Assembly: GCA_964023205.1 (NCBI GenBank)
Contig: OZ026840.1
Span: 11,828,603-11,892,602, forward strand
Reading direction: 5' to 3'
Length of the DNA stretch: 64,000 bases
Source: Lutraria lutraria
Taxonomy: Eukaryota; Mollusca; Bivalvia; Venerida; Mactridae
The translations under genes and the position numbers were made by a program. Below are positions 45,501 to 57,436 of this stretch, piece by piece (the stretch's first letter is position 1; each line of letters begins with the position of its first letter). The notes under the pieces are model-generated. The model saw only the letters and a program-made list of their open reading frames with translations. It was not told the DNA's origin and searched no databases.

Positions 45501-45946
45501 AAAATACAACCTTCACCAAAACACCCACCGTCCCAAAAATACAACCTTCACCAAATCATCCACCGTCCCAAAAATACAACCTACACCAAAACATCCACCG
45601 CTCTAAAAATACAACCTTCACCAAAACACCCACCGTCCCAAAATACAACTTTCACCAAAACATCCACCGTCCCAAAAATACAACCTTCACCAAAACATCC
45701 ACCGTCCCAAAAATACAACCTTCACCAAAACATCCACCGTCCCAAAAATACAACCTTCACCAAATCATCCACCGCCCCAAAAATACAACCTTCACCAAAA
45801 CATCCACCGTCCCAAAAATACAACCTTCAACAAAACATCCACCGTCCCAAAAATACAACCTTCACCAAAACACACACCGTCCCAAAAATACATCCTTCAC
45901 CAAAACACCCACCGTCCCAAAAATACAACCTTCACCAAATCATCCA
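42549..45946. repeat. Minisatellite array 4, 35-bp unit, ~97 copies, strand-asymmetric
   Basis: The unit is 'ccaccgtcccaaaaatacaa' plus 'ccttcaccaaaacat'. The + strand has usually one G per unit, so the minus strand is strongly G/T-rich, with five G-runs per unit (GG, GG, GGG, GG, GG). Variants: 'aaatcat' for 'aaacat', 'ccgcccc' for 'ccgtccc', 'cctacacc' for 'ccttcacc', 'cacccacc' for 'catccacc'. Rare markers show higher-order copying: 'catcctccgtcc' at 42693 and 44125 (1432 bp apart), and 'gctctaaaaa' at 43784, 45181 and 45600 (1397 and 419 bp apart, about 40 and 12 units). Minus-strand ORFs rich in Gly, Phe and Trp (42451-42645, 43906-44112) are repeat artefacts. Confidence 0.97.
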
Positions 45947-46424
45947 GCTCAAAACATCAAACACATAGGACCACACACCAATGGAGGACAAACACATAGT
46001 TTGGGTGAATTTTGAAAAGAAATAGAATCTCGCGTGATTAATGTAATAGGAAGATATAGTAATAGATTATTTAGCCGAGGTTGAAAATTCAGATGAAGCA
46101 AAGAATACACTGGATGACTTAGAAACGTTTCTATTTTATAGTGAACATGTTTGTACAGAGCTTCAACCCACACTTATAATTGTCATGTTGTCTAAGTTAC
46201 AGACAAAGTTGTTCCTGTTCTAAAGATGGTGTTGTATGTTACTGTTATAAGTGTGATAAAGAAGCACATGGACGACTCATAACCAGACACGGTTGAACGA
46301 ACATTCGCCAATGGTGTGCAGACTAACAAGTAGCATATACATCACTTGTAAACTTCTCTGGTCGGCTTTGCTGACTCTTTCTTCGATGATTTAGTTTCTT
46401 TATTCCTCTAAATTTATGTGCTAC
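45947..46424. other. Unique sequence right of the 35-bp array
   Basis: No gene is recognised; the array ends abruptly at 'aaatcatccag'. Confidence 0.45.
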
Positions 46425-46565
46425 AAAAAAAACCCTGAAACCCAGACCCCTTCCGGACTGGGCTAAAAGTCAGATTTCTGAGAATACTTTAATGGGAAAA
46501 TAATGGGACTTTAGGATTCCGGTTTTCTGGGAGTCCGGTTTTCAGAGGTTTTCATTTATATTGTA
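46425..46565 (-). mobile_element. Candidate MITE family 3 (ccggaa-rich ends)
   Basis: It contains 'ggattccggttttctgggag' and 'tccggttttcagaggttttc'. On the minus strand this reads 'gaaaacctctgaaaaccgga', resembling 'aaaaaccccaaaaaggaact' and 'aaaccggaattccccgaaaa' at 56042. The left part has 'ccctgaaacccagacccc'. Ends are not well defined. Confidence 0.35.
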
Positions 46566-46619
46566 TTTGTTTTTAGTGCCATGTTCGTGTCATATACCTC
46601 ATGTTTCCTAAATTCTAAC

Positions 46620-46711
46620 AACCTGTGTGAAGAGGTGGTAGTGTGGTGTGAATGTTGCTTTAAACTACCTGTGTGAAGAGGTGGTAGTGTGGTGTGAATG
46701 TTGCTTTAAAC
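46620..46711 (+). repeat. Perfect tandem duplication, 46-bp unit, 2 copies
   Basis: A block starting 'acctgtgtgaagaggtggta' and ending 'gttgctttaaact' is present twice head to tail with no visible mismatch, indicating a recent event. Confidence 0.92.
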
Positions 46712-49243
46712 TAGATGCTAATTACTTATTAACTGTTCAAGAGGGAATTATATACTGTTGAAATGTTGTAAAATTACTGTCAGGATGTTTGTATTACAAA
46801 TTTTAGTCCATTGCCTCAAAGTGACAAACTATTTTTTAACTAGACAACATAGTATGGTTTGTTTGTGAACTCAAGTAAACCCAATGAGTATAAATATTGT
46901 ACAGTGATATCAGTATTTGCTCAGCGAACATCGTGTTCAATATATATCATGTTTTATTACTCCCCAAGTGTTCGCTAGTATAGCAAGGATAAGTAATAAA
47001 ACTCTATCTGTGGTACGTGTACTTTATTCGACATTGATTTAATTATAAGTATATATTTGGTTGTAAAACAACAAGTGTTACTCGGTGCCAAAGAAATCGG
47101 TTACCCTCAATGATCTTTCAGTACCAATATTCAATCGCAATATGTATCTAATACAATGATGTCTGCTTACAATCAAACCGACGTACTATTTGAAAGAAAA
47201 ATGTTTGTTCTTCTTTTGCTCAACGAAGTACCCAGTGAACGCCATAAGCAGATATTTGAACATTTTCATTCCATAAACTACAATTTAATGTTTTTGTTGT
47301 TACTCAAATTATATCTCAAATTGTATCGGAGATTGGAGCTCATTTAGAGGGAATTGAATTTTCACGAGTGGGCATGACCCATATATCTGTTGTTAGGAAT
47401 TCCATCTTACTGATTTGAACTAAGCTACTATCCTCATTGTCTGACATACGGGTCTCACTTTTGGCCACGTTTATTGTTCGTTTTTAACACGTTGATTAAC
47501 GAGCATGTAATATAAGTGTGATTCATTATCACACCTACATAGATAAGTATACCAGGAATAAAAATAAAATTGCGTTTCTGTTTTTTTTAACTGGTAATTG
47601 TTCTTCAAGCTGACAGTCCTTAAGGGTTCACCTAACATTTTGTCAAATCAATTTGGTGCATTGGAATTAAAAATTGATTGACCGTCTTCAGTGACCATCG
47701 TCAATGAGGTATTTTAACAAATATGCTGGCATTAAATAATAAATTTGTGGACAAAACTATAGTGCACTACAATAAAAAATATATTCATATGCTCTGATTA
47801 TAGAATGTACCAATAGCTGCACGAAAATGGGCTTTTCAATCTGAATTTAAATAACATTAATTTAATTAATTTCTGAAACATATTTGTTGTGATTATGTTT
47901 AAGAAATTTGATTAATTGATAACTAATTGAAGGTCGGATAAAATTACGAATATAACGTACACATAGTTCTGTCTTAGTAATGCATTTCGCTTAAAACGTT
48001 ACTTGAATGATTGACTGGTTAAAATCTATACAACTTGATAAGTGTTTTTTTATTATCATGAGTACGGGAAATATTTAAAATACAATATCGTTAATGTATT
48101 TATATTAATGTTTCATCCTTATCAAAATGCTTTGAGCTTTAATTACATTATTCCATTCCGAGGCTTCCATTCCTGGTTCGGAGATATTAAATTACGCACA
48201 GAGCGTATATAAATACATGGCGTAATTGGAAACAATTGAAGCGACATTTGAAATGAATCTAAAACTCACCTGCCAGTCGCTTTAAGAGCTTTATCGATGG
48301 GTTTATTGTTTGAATATCCATACCGACATATTGTATCAATGTTCGGTATGAAACTTTTAAACCAAGGATTTCCGGAATTCTGTATCCTTTCCGTAATATC
48401 TTGTCATAATAACTGGGCGATATTTCCTGTCGATTCAACGAGACGCAAAATGCTTCAAACGATATTATTGGAGCAATATTGGAAACTAGCCTAAGACTGT
48501 AGGAACTCTCCGTTTATTTGTCTAACACCCTTTTTCAAGACTAGGCTGAGTTTTCTCAACTGGCTCAGAGAAACTAAACGAAGGAAAGCGTGTCGTTATG
48601 TAAATGGCAAACGGATTCTGCCTAAAATGGAATTTACTCACTTCAAGGTAACGGTACAGGATAAACTTAAAGCCTTTCCGCAAATTGGAACTACAACGTA
48701 ACGTCACTAGGCGCGCAGAACGATGTGTGGCATCATGGGGAAAACTCAACGTAATGACATTTTATCAACTCCAGAACTTAACTGACCCGTTACCAAGGTT
48801 ACGCAGAAGACTTCTACGTTAATGGAATTTAATTATCGGATTATAAAGAACTGTCCTCGTTTGATTAATCTTCTGATTGAGCCATTATTATACTTCAAGA
48901 CAAAATCGTCTAAGAGCGACAATTGTATATATCTAGGAGATCATCGCCGATGGTTCCAGGCTTCAAATAATTACTACTGGCTCCTGGCTTTATTACTGTG
49001 GCTTCTATTATAATATTTTATGGTGCCATGCTTCTCATCTTTGCGATGGTTCCCGGACAAACATTTAGTACCTCATCGGTCTAAGATAAACTAACTATTC
49101 TTGGACTTTCTTATTCTAATTACTGGCTTCCGGTCTTGACTCGTTATTATTGGCGGTACGTGGTTTGAAGTTTCACCGCGAAACATCAGCTGTAATTTCT
49201 GCCCATTTGGATAAATCTAAGACGGAATAGTTTAATAGCGAAA
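46712..49243. other. AT-rich sequence; possible upstream region of the exon at 49244
   Basis: No coding region is recognised. TATATAAATA at 48206-48215 is a TATA-box-like sequence about 1 kb before the candidate first exon; the distance makes the link uncertain. Short ORFs (48297-48494, 48822-49013 on +) may be untranslated or chance. Confidence 0.35.
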
Positions 49244-49310
49244 ATGACGAAATCGAAGATGCCATTCAAGAAAATATTCTTCAAATTGTTTGACCAGAGA
49301 TACCGTAAAG
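49244..49310 (+). CDS. Candidate first coding exon with strong splice donor
   Basis: ATG at 49244 in good context (A at -3, 'agcgaaaatga') opens 22 codons reading MTKSKMPFKKIFFKLFDQRY and then RK. The exon ends AAAG|GTAAGA at 49310/49311, an excellent match to the animal 5' splice site. It would leave one base of a split codon (phase 1). The peptide is basic and aromatic, typical of a cytosolic N-terminus or membrane-proximal tail rather than a signal peptide. Directly after the donor the sequence becomes very AT-rich, as in an intron. I do not recognise the protein and found no second exon in the following ~14 kb. Confidence 0.4.
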
Positions 49311-49488
49311 GTAAGATTGTGTTATATTTTAGATAAATATTGTATTATTCTTGTTTATTATACTTTCGAGGTCAATAATATTTGTTTATTATCAAGATAC
49401 TATTTATGGTCTATCTTTTAGTAATAACATTTTTATATTTTGTTTTCTAAACCTATGTGTTTGGAATGAAAAATGGTTTCAGTGTTGG

Positions 49489-49535
49489 TAAGTTAGATAA
49501 TGTGGTAAGTTAGATAATGTGGTAAGTTAGATAAT
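49489..49535 (+). repeat. 18-bp tandem repeat, ~3 copies
   Basis: 'gtggtaagttagataat' is repeated about three times. It is a short simple repeat in the putative intron. Confidence 0.9.
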
Positions 49536-49853
49536 GATTATACTCGTCTAAAGAACTTTTTAAAAGGAAATGCTGCAGAATATATTGAAGTGTTCATTTA
49601 TTGACAAATAAATTTAGCTTACAAATAGTTTAATAATCTTTGCAAACGTTGCCTTTTAAATTTAAAAAATGAATAAAACATTCTGGCTGTAAACTAATTC
49701 GCTGGGTTTTTCTCAATGTTATCTACGATAAAAAAAACTAAAAAAATACATCCGTACTAGTTTAGTAATACTTAACTAAAACCGTTTTATAGAAAATAGA
49801 ATTATTCAGCATGACTATGATGTTATATTAAGATGCTGTCAGGAGTCTAGCAA

Positions 49854-49978
49854 TTATGGTGGCTGATTTATGCCATGTCGTATTTTCGCTTTTTCGCCAC
49901 GAAAATGCGAAAAAGCGAAAATGTGACAAAGTTGATTTGTTGTATTTTACACAACATGGCATAAATCAATCACCATAA
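49854..49978. mobile_element. 125-bp foldback MITE
   Basis: The left TIR 'ttatggtggctgatttatgc' plus 'catgt' pairs with the right end 'acatggcataaatcaatcac' plus 'cataa' with two mismatches over 25 bp. Nested inside is a perfect 15-bp inverted repeat, TTTTCGCTTTTTCGC (49883-49897) and its complement (49907-49921), with a 9-base loop. GCAA flanks both sides (49850-49853 and 49979-49982), a possible 4-bp target-site duplication. No coding capacity. Confidence 0.85.
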
Positions 49979-49982
49979 GCAA

Positions 49983-51852
49983 TGCTTTTTTATATAATAA
50001 ACAACGTACAACAGATACCATTTTACAACAGATCAAATGTGTTTTTTAAAGATATGAATTTCTAACATTTGGTATTCCCTGGTTTTGTACACCTAGATTC
50101 ACAAAATATAAGTGGAATTTAAAAAATATGGAATTAGAAAATAAGAAAAGTTAGTGACTGTTAATATAACTATTTGAATTCATAAGTTGGGTAAATAATT
50201 GTGTTCTACAAAAACACCTTGTTGCTGTTGTTCATGTTTCTAATATGAGGAACATGACGGTTTTTAAAATGGGTGAAATGTTTGTTGCCGGATTGTGGCA
50301 GCATACTGTTTAAATGACACATGAAATATTTACTGTTATTCAGTTCTTGTTTTTTTTAGAATTTTATGGTGTAAAGAACATAAACTTGTCGTATAAATCC
50401 ATCATACAAAAATGTACACTTATAATAATTAATTATACCCTGTATACAGATGATATTGATATGTCGACTTTTTCTCACCATGTACACCATTTCTATGTTA
50501 ATTGTTTTATTTGTACACCATTGTATCATATTTATATTATTATGGTTTGATAAAGTTGCATTGAATCCAGATGTCCAGATGTACTTTGTTCAGCTAATTT
50601 GCCTCAATATAACACAAAAGTTCAGTGCACATGTAGTTACAGTACCACCATGCAAAGAGAGTGACTTTGTGTGTTTACTGAAATCATTGTTATAATTAGT
50701 TCGGTTTCGATTATTACCCCATTCTAAAATACAGTGTAGTTGCAAACAAAATCTTCAACGATTTTGTCAAACAAGAACTAAATAGCAGTAAATATTTCAT
50801 GTATCATTTATTCAGTATGCTTCCACAATCCAACCAACCTCGTTAAATTCACGTTATATACATCTCGCCCCTTTTAAAAACATTCACGTTCCTCATACTA
50901 GAAACACGGAAAGCTAGTAAGGGTCGATGCTTTCTCGAATTGGTCACGTTTATGACGTTGGGTTTTATTTCTTTCCAGTCCACCAGTACGTTTCAAATAT
51001 GTTTCTTTCATAGCTCGTTTAGTTTACCTTAAAAACAATAGCAAACACGATTGGCTCACAATTGTTTACGTTTCAAACACGTACTCGTACGCCTTCAGGT
51101 ACATGTTTTCAAAACGTGTTTGACGAGAGAAACATTTGGACAGTTAAACATATTCACTCGTCAAATGCTTTTAAATACGATTCTACGTACCCTACGTTTC
51201 ACATTACGTTTGTTCACGCTTTGTATTAATTTTAAAATGAGAAATTAGCGAGATCCCGATCGGACTATAGCATAACTAAGGCAATGAGTCAATTGTTAAT
51301 TACGACAGTCTCCGATGATAACAAATACATGTAGATACAAGTGTTGTTCTGGCTGTTGCCACCGTTATAGTTGTTGTTATCTACATAAAGAACACATGAT
51401 GCACATCGTTGGTTAAGTCACTGAAAGAACATATTTATAATATATATATCAAATAAGAAAATATTGACAACTGATATTTTCAGACATGCATGTACTTTTG
51501 GCACAAGCCTTTTGTGTACAGAAGAAACAGTTGTATATATTCGTTACATGACAGCATTCTGTCATGTTGCTTTAAAACATCGTTCGTTATAACTGAATTA
51601 TATGCTGATGCAGCCGAAACAATATCTACCCATGTCTGGCTGTTTGGGTGATTCTACGCTCGTATGTCAATTGTTTAAAGAAGCCTTCATTCGATAAATT
51701 CAAAGGCAACTTGCCATATCTGAACCATGAGTGTTTGAAAGTGTCTTAAAATTTGATATTATCGGTAGTTCATGTTAAGTTAATCTTAGAAGGAAAGATG
51801 TATTCTACTTAAATCGGTCTGTCTACAAATTATAATCTGTTCAGACACTTTA
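49983..51852. other. AT-rich sequence without a recognised gene
   Basis: Short ORFs (50314-50550, 50450-50695 and 51051-51248 on +) have no recognisable motif. No element ends are seen. Confidence 0.4.
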
Positions 51853-52587
51853 ACGAATATGCAATACATGATATTACGAATAGGCAATACATGCTTTTTG
51901 AATATGCAATACATGCTTTTTTGAATACGCAATACATGCTTTTACGAATATGCAATACATGATATTACGAATATGCAATACATGCTTTTTTGAATATGCA
52001 ATACATGATATTACGAATATACAATACATGATATTACGAATAGGCAATACATGCTTTTTGAATATGCAATACATGCTTTTTTGAATACGCAATACATGCT
52101 TTTACGAATATGCAATACATGATATTACGAATATGCAATACATGCTTTTTTGAATATGCAATACATGATATTACGAATATACAATACATGATATTACGAA
52201 TATGCAATACATGCTTATTTTGAATATGCAATACATGATATTACGAATATGCAATTCATGCTTTTTTGAATATGCAATACATGCTTTTTTGAATATGCAA
52301 TACGTGATATTACGAATATGCAATACATGATATTACGAATATGCAATTCATGCTTTTTTGAATATGCAATACATGATTTTACGAATATGCAATACATGAT
52401 ATTACGAATATGCAATACATGATCTTACGAATATACAATACATGCTTTTTTGAATATGCAATACATGCTTTTTTGAATATGCAATTCATGCTTTTTTGAA
52501 TATGCAATACATGCTTTTTTGAATATGCAATACGTGATATTACGAATATGCAATACATGATTGTACGAATATGCAATACATGCTTTT
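51853..52587. repeat. Minisatellite array 5, 23-bp unit, ~32 copies
   Basis: The units share 'gaatatgcaatacatg' and end either in 'atattac' or 'ctttttt', so two subtypes alternate irregularly. A 160-bp higher-order unit (seven units, one base short) is repeated: the marker 'aataggcaat' occurs at 51880 and 52040 with the same order of variants after it. The 'gcaattcatg' variant and 'caatacgtgatattac' mark a second, later block (52250-52560). The 60-70 codon minus-strand ORFs here are artefacts. Confidence 0.96.
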
Positions 52588-52867
52588 GGCCATGTTTATA
52601 TTGATACGTCTGAATGATCTAATTCTGTTTTATTAGTATAAATGATGACTGGTGGCCTAAATCAGTATTAAACTTATAGTATAGTATTGAAGTAGGACTT
52701 ATTTCAAAGCGTCTGAGTTTTTTTCAGTTAAAGAGAAATAAATCACTATAACTTTTTATTCTATTTGAATGTATGAACATTGATTCCGGAATAATTTATT
52801 TACATGTATCGTCAAACATGCTAAATATTAGGAAACATTAAGAATACATAAACGCAAACATACATGC

Positions 52868-53050
52868 ACGATGCTCGGCCATCTACTGGTAACGTGTTGG
52901 ACTACTCAACAATTGGTCTTCGATTCTCGGCTCCGCCTTTCGAATTTCTCAGGGACGCCTTTTTCAGTTTCCCCATCCCAACTCGCGAGTCTATTACTGT
53001 ATATAGAAGACACAAGAAAAGGGCGAGACGTGTGTCGGTGCATCACACAG
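52868..53050 (+). mobile_element. Possible SINE-like head and body, diverged
   Basis: 'tggtaacgtgttggact' and 'ggtcttcgattctcggc' have the spacing of A- and B-boxes of a tRNA-like Pol III promoter. The following sequence lacks the common SINE tail. Assignment is weak; the ORFs crossing it in three frames are not genes. Confidence 0.3.
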
Positions 53051-53051
53051 G

Positions 53052-53113
53052 GTAAGATACAGAACCAGGAGAAACTAGAGATATACGACAATGTCTGGTT
53101 CTTTTGTATCTTA
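53052..53113. other. Imperfect hairpin
   Basis: 'gtaagatacagaacca' pairs with 'tggttcttttgtatctta' with a small bulge, with about 28 bases between the arms. Confidence 0.6.
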
Positions 53114-55400
53114 TCTCACTTGTATATACGGACCATTTAAACATCCTTATCAAATTATGAGTAGTAGAGTTATATAGAAGTCATTGTAAAATACAAGAAA
53201 TGTTTCTGTTCCGAGACAACTTCTCTTTAAAGAATTAATGTGAATGCTCTGTTTTATTCAAACTACAACATGTAGAACATTCAAACAATTGTTTGCAACT
53301 AATGTAATAACATTCAGTTTAATCCTAAAAAATCACCAATTTATCATCATCGCCATTATTTGATTCACCCGTCGATAAAGAGTTCAATAGTTTATGATAA
53401 TAAAATCAATTTTGTGATTATTAGAATTCTAGGATTTGTTGGGAACGTGTTGAATTTCCTTTCTGGGAAATCCGTCTATATAAATGAAAAAAAAATCGGC
53501 AAAGATAAAAACGACCCGGCGAAACCTGCCTCGATATTTGCTGGAACGCTCATTTAATACTTTATTGTTATATATATGCTTAATCAATAAATTCAATGAT
53601 ACATACTCAATTAAAAAAAGCTAGCTATTTATAAATTCAAATATTTTACAGAAGCCACATCACATATGTTTGTTGTTCAATAAGTGTAATTTGAGTCACC
53701 ACAAATCCGTAATCAATTACACAAATTGATTTCAATCGAGGCCAAGAAAAATCGATTATCTCTATTTACAATGAAATAAATGGAATTTAATAGTTGAACA
53801 ATGATCAACTCGATGTTTATGTGTTTGTATTGTTTTTGTCTTTTTATGTGTTTATGATAGAGGATCGTACATAAACATATTGGTCTTTATGCTCTCAGAA
53901 TGGTTTTTAAATTAAATTTGTTTCATTTATAAGTGCTCAGGAAATGTCGCGGATTCCCCTGTCTGACTACATCGCAACATTACCTAACATTATACCAGCG
54001 ACTGTGAAGTCTTATTTTAAGCTTATGTTATTGAAGCGCCAAGAAGAACAACAACAGCAAAATACCATAAACACCTAAAACAACAACAACAACAAAAACA
54101 ACAACAGAACAAATCAACAAATATGTCTAACCTTACGTGCAAGCTTATTTTATGTATCTTAAATGACATCGGTTGTTATGCTGTGTCATTGTTTGTGGAC
54201 AATAGATACGTGGAAACGTAATTATGTGATAACTTCGTCCTTTTAATAGCTTTTAAAACGTTCCTACACGACTGGCCTCATTGAGAAATCAGATACAGTT
54301 ACTGTTGCATGGCATGGAAGAAAACTTGATATATTCCTGCTAGTCACGCGATAATAATTCCGAATTATGTCAGTATTATGTAACGTATTGTACAAATGAA
54401 CACGGTGCAATGTTTACATTAAATTTTTATTAACACGCGCATTGAGAATCAACACATTAGCAATTTATTCAAATATAATTATCCTTGTATTAATTTAACA
54501 ATTTGGAGTAAGAAGATATGAAACCGCACAATATCCACAGACGTTAGTTTTGAAAATGGCGCAAAATATCCAGATTTTAAATACAAGTAGAACGTTGTTA
54601 AAGAATGTAAGTTTCCATGTTTTATGAGTGTAGTCCATTGGGCTAGCTTTGAAGTCAATGTGTTACTTCCTATTATTCTTTGAGACGAAACGTCAATTAG
54701 TTACCAGGTCTAATAACCGAACTTATAAATATCGTTCAACATTTATAATAAAAAATATATTTTTATGAACTTTGTGAAGTTCCTATTAATATGCGCGAGC
54801 ATGTGGTACTATCGTTCAAATGGTGACATTTATTCACACAAGACCATTAGCTCAGATTTCATAATACAATTTTTGAAAACATAAAGCGTGGACACAACAT
54901 TTTTATGGTTGTATTAAGTTAGACATATTCGAATCGCGAACTGATTTCTAGGGCAGTCAATTATGACCATTGTAACGGGGGCTAATAACTTGTTTTGGAA
55001 AAGGAAAAAAAATACAATATAAATTGACAATTCTCCCAGATGTTTTGGGGATCTTGGTAACTCTTATTTTTGCTTCAATGAACTTGTTTATATGCACACG
55101 GTACACTTGTATTTTTTTTATTTACGCGTTACAATCATGTTGATATAATGAGGTAATGCATTTTACGATTTTGATACAAAACAACACTAGGGTATATGTG
55201 ATTAATGCCCGATGAACAAACACAGACTTTAATTCCCTAGGTGAAATTTATAAGCGAGCATGTTTGTTTTATCTATCGATGATTGAATGAAGTTCTTGTG
55301 ATGAAAGGAAAATTTCTAGTTTATATAAATCCTTCAGATTCCAATATTCCATTAAAGTCTCACAAAATGATTTACTTCATGTTGCTTTTCAATTAAATCT
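53114..55400. other. AT-rich sequence without a recognised gene
   Basis: Contains (caa)n-like low complexity at 54042-54120 ('caacaacaacaacaa'). No gene is supported. Confidence 0.4.
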
Positions 55401-55422
55401 ACTGCACGAGATCGCGTGCAGT
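55401..55422. other. 8-bp perfect hairpin
   Basis: ACTGCACG and CGTGCAGT separated by six bases. Confidence 0.5.
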
Positions 55423-55574
55423 GTAACTCCTCTTGGATATTAAATTAATCAATTAATATACCCAGCTCTCGGGTCTGATTGATGAAAAATTTCACTCCTG
55501 AGATGACACCATCACCATTCAGTACAGAAGATTTCAATTTTGTTTTCACTGTTTGTATTGACAAGTTGTTTTAG

Positions 55575-55640
55575 GAATAGCGGTCGTGGCCAAGTGCTTA
55601 GTGCGATGGTCATATGATCCTGTGGTCACGTATGACGGCA
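55575..55640 (+). mobile_element. Possible tRNA-like SINE head remnant
   Basis: 'ggtcgtggccaagtgctta' has an A-box look. No convincing B-box or body follows. Low confidence. Confidence 0.22.
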
Positions 55641-56041
55641 GGTTATTTAAATTGTTGGTACTGTTGTACACCATTACAATGCGGAGACCAACACATAATG
55701 ACAACTGCTATTTTTTAAGTCTAATTTACAATGAGACCGACTGTATTTTAGACCTTTTCTGTCTCAAAATATCTTAATACCGGGATTTGACTATATTACT
55801 GGACATAACTCATCAGAATATACTTGTTTTATTTATAAAGGAATTTAAGAACTTGAGATAATTTACTACACTGTTTCTAAATATCCCCGAGACGTCGTTA
55901 TGTTGTAATGGACAACGTACACATACTTTGTCAAATGGTGTTTCCAAACAATTAGTCGTTATTTATTTGCACCTATTACATATTAAAACACGGACATATG
56001 CATTGCCATGCATCTCTAGTTAATTAATTGGGTAAAACGAT
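55641..56041. other. AT-rich sequence without a recognised gene
   Basis: Nothing is supported. Confidence 0.4.
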
Positions 56042-56170
56042 GTACAGTAAAAACCCCAAAAAGGAACTCCTAGGAAACCGGAATTCCCCGAAAATCGGAC
56101 GATTTTTCAAGACCCATTTTTGTCGGAATTCTGTCGGAGTTATATAGATCTATTTATAAGGTATTGTATT
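56042..56170 (+). mobile_element. Candidate MITE family 3, left part
   Basis: It begins 'tacagtaaaaaccccaaaa' with TA at the border and continues with 'aaaccggaattccccgaaaa' and 'tcggac'. It is related by pattern to 46425-46565 (inverted). The right end is not identified. Confidence 0.4.
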
Positions 56171-56351
56171 TAGAAGAGGAACTGGTTTTGGCAGTTTAAT
56201 CATACGAATGTACTAAAAAGACGCATTTGTGTTCACTATATGATAAACATCCATTATAAAGAAGAAAAAAACATTTCATGTAACAAGACTAAGATCAGGT
56301 GGTAAACCTGTAGGTTAAGCGTATTTTTCGTACTTTTGTTGCACGATTAAA

Positions 56352-56411
56352 ATGCAGGGCATGTCGGATAACCGGAAACACGTGCAGGGCGGGTCGGATA
56401 ACCGGAAACAC
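56352..56411 (+). repeat. 30-bp tandem duplication, 2 copies
   Basis: 'gtcggataaccggaaacacg' occurs twice, each time preceded by 'cagggc'. The phrase 'aaccgga' links it to the ccggaa-rich candidate MITE starting at 56042, and it might be that element's internal array. Confidence 0.85.
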
Positions 56412-57436
56412 GTAGTTAAAAATCTCATTTTGAGACAAATTAAATATAAAAGACACATGATTTCAATTTGAAAAAATCTAGCCATAATAATACATTATAT
56501 ATTTTAATCTTTATTCAATTATATTTACACTAGGTAGTTACAAGAATGTATATATACGATACGTAAGGTACATACATACAAGTTCCATGCAAAACAACAA
56601 CAACAACACAATGTAAATAAACACATTGCAACATTTCAAATTTATTTTTTATTCTAAGACTATAATATTTATTTGGTCCTAAATATGGACTTAACAAGTT
56701 GAGATGAAATTTGTACTGCAATACATGCACTGAAAATTGTTCGACGGCCCGATGATGTCATCACGGATCACAGGCGAACAGTTTTAATGACAATCGATTT
56801 ACCTTTATATACATTGTATTCTAGAATGTTTAGTCATTTAATCAATATCTTTTTTTAATCATAAACGTTGCCATGTTTGTTAAGAAGAGTTTTTTTGGTA
56901 GAATTTAAATTAATTACATAGAACGGAAATTACCAGCATTTATCGCGTTTTCAGGACAACAGTATCGAAAACGAGTCTATTATTGTAGATACTATATATG
57001 ATATTCTTGTGTTTCTTTCATACTTAACGAAATTAAGAGAATTCATGAATTCCCAAAATTACTTTCCGCACGAGTGCCCGATAAACATCAATATAAAAAT
57101 AAATGATTTTCGCCACATTTGAGATTAAAATGATTTCTGTTGTGAAATTGTAAAATATCAAATTGCTCTCTCTCTCTCTCTTGTTGCCTTGGTTACACAG
57201 AGAAATAGAAGCATGTATAGTAATTTTAACTCTTTTTTGTATTGTATATATAGGTCTGGCAATAAAGTGGGTGTTGTAAACGGATTTAGAGATATCCTTT
57301 TAAAATAATATTTAAAAAAATGAAATTTAGAAAAATAATTAAATAATAATTTGATATTCAGTCGCAAATTATACAAAACTGTACTGAACCTCTTTATTGT
57401 TAATTTGAACCGCCTTACAGAAGTGATGTCCTGCAA
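56412..57436. other. AT-rich sequence without a recognised gene
   Basis: Contains a (tc)n microsatellite at 57166-57181 and a (caa)n run at 56594-56607. Minus-strand ORFs (56530-56730, 57158-57439) are low complexity. Confidence 0.45.

Noticed and set aside
52864..53140. Three overlapping ORFs (63, 89 and 61 codons)
   Set aside because: Open in several frames at once with no codon preference; a SINE-like head underlies the start.
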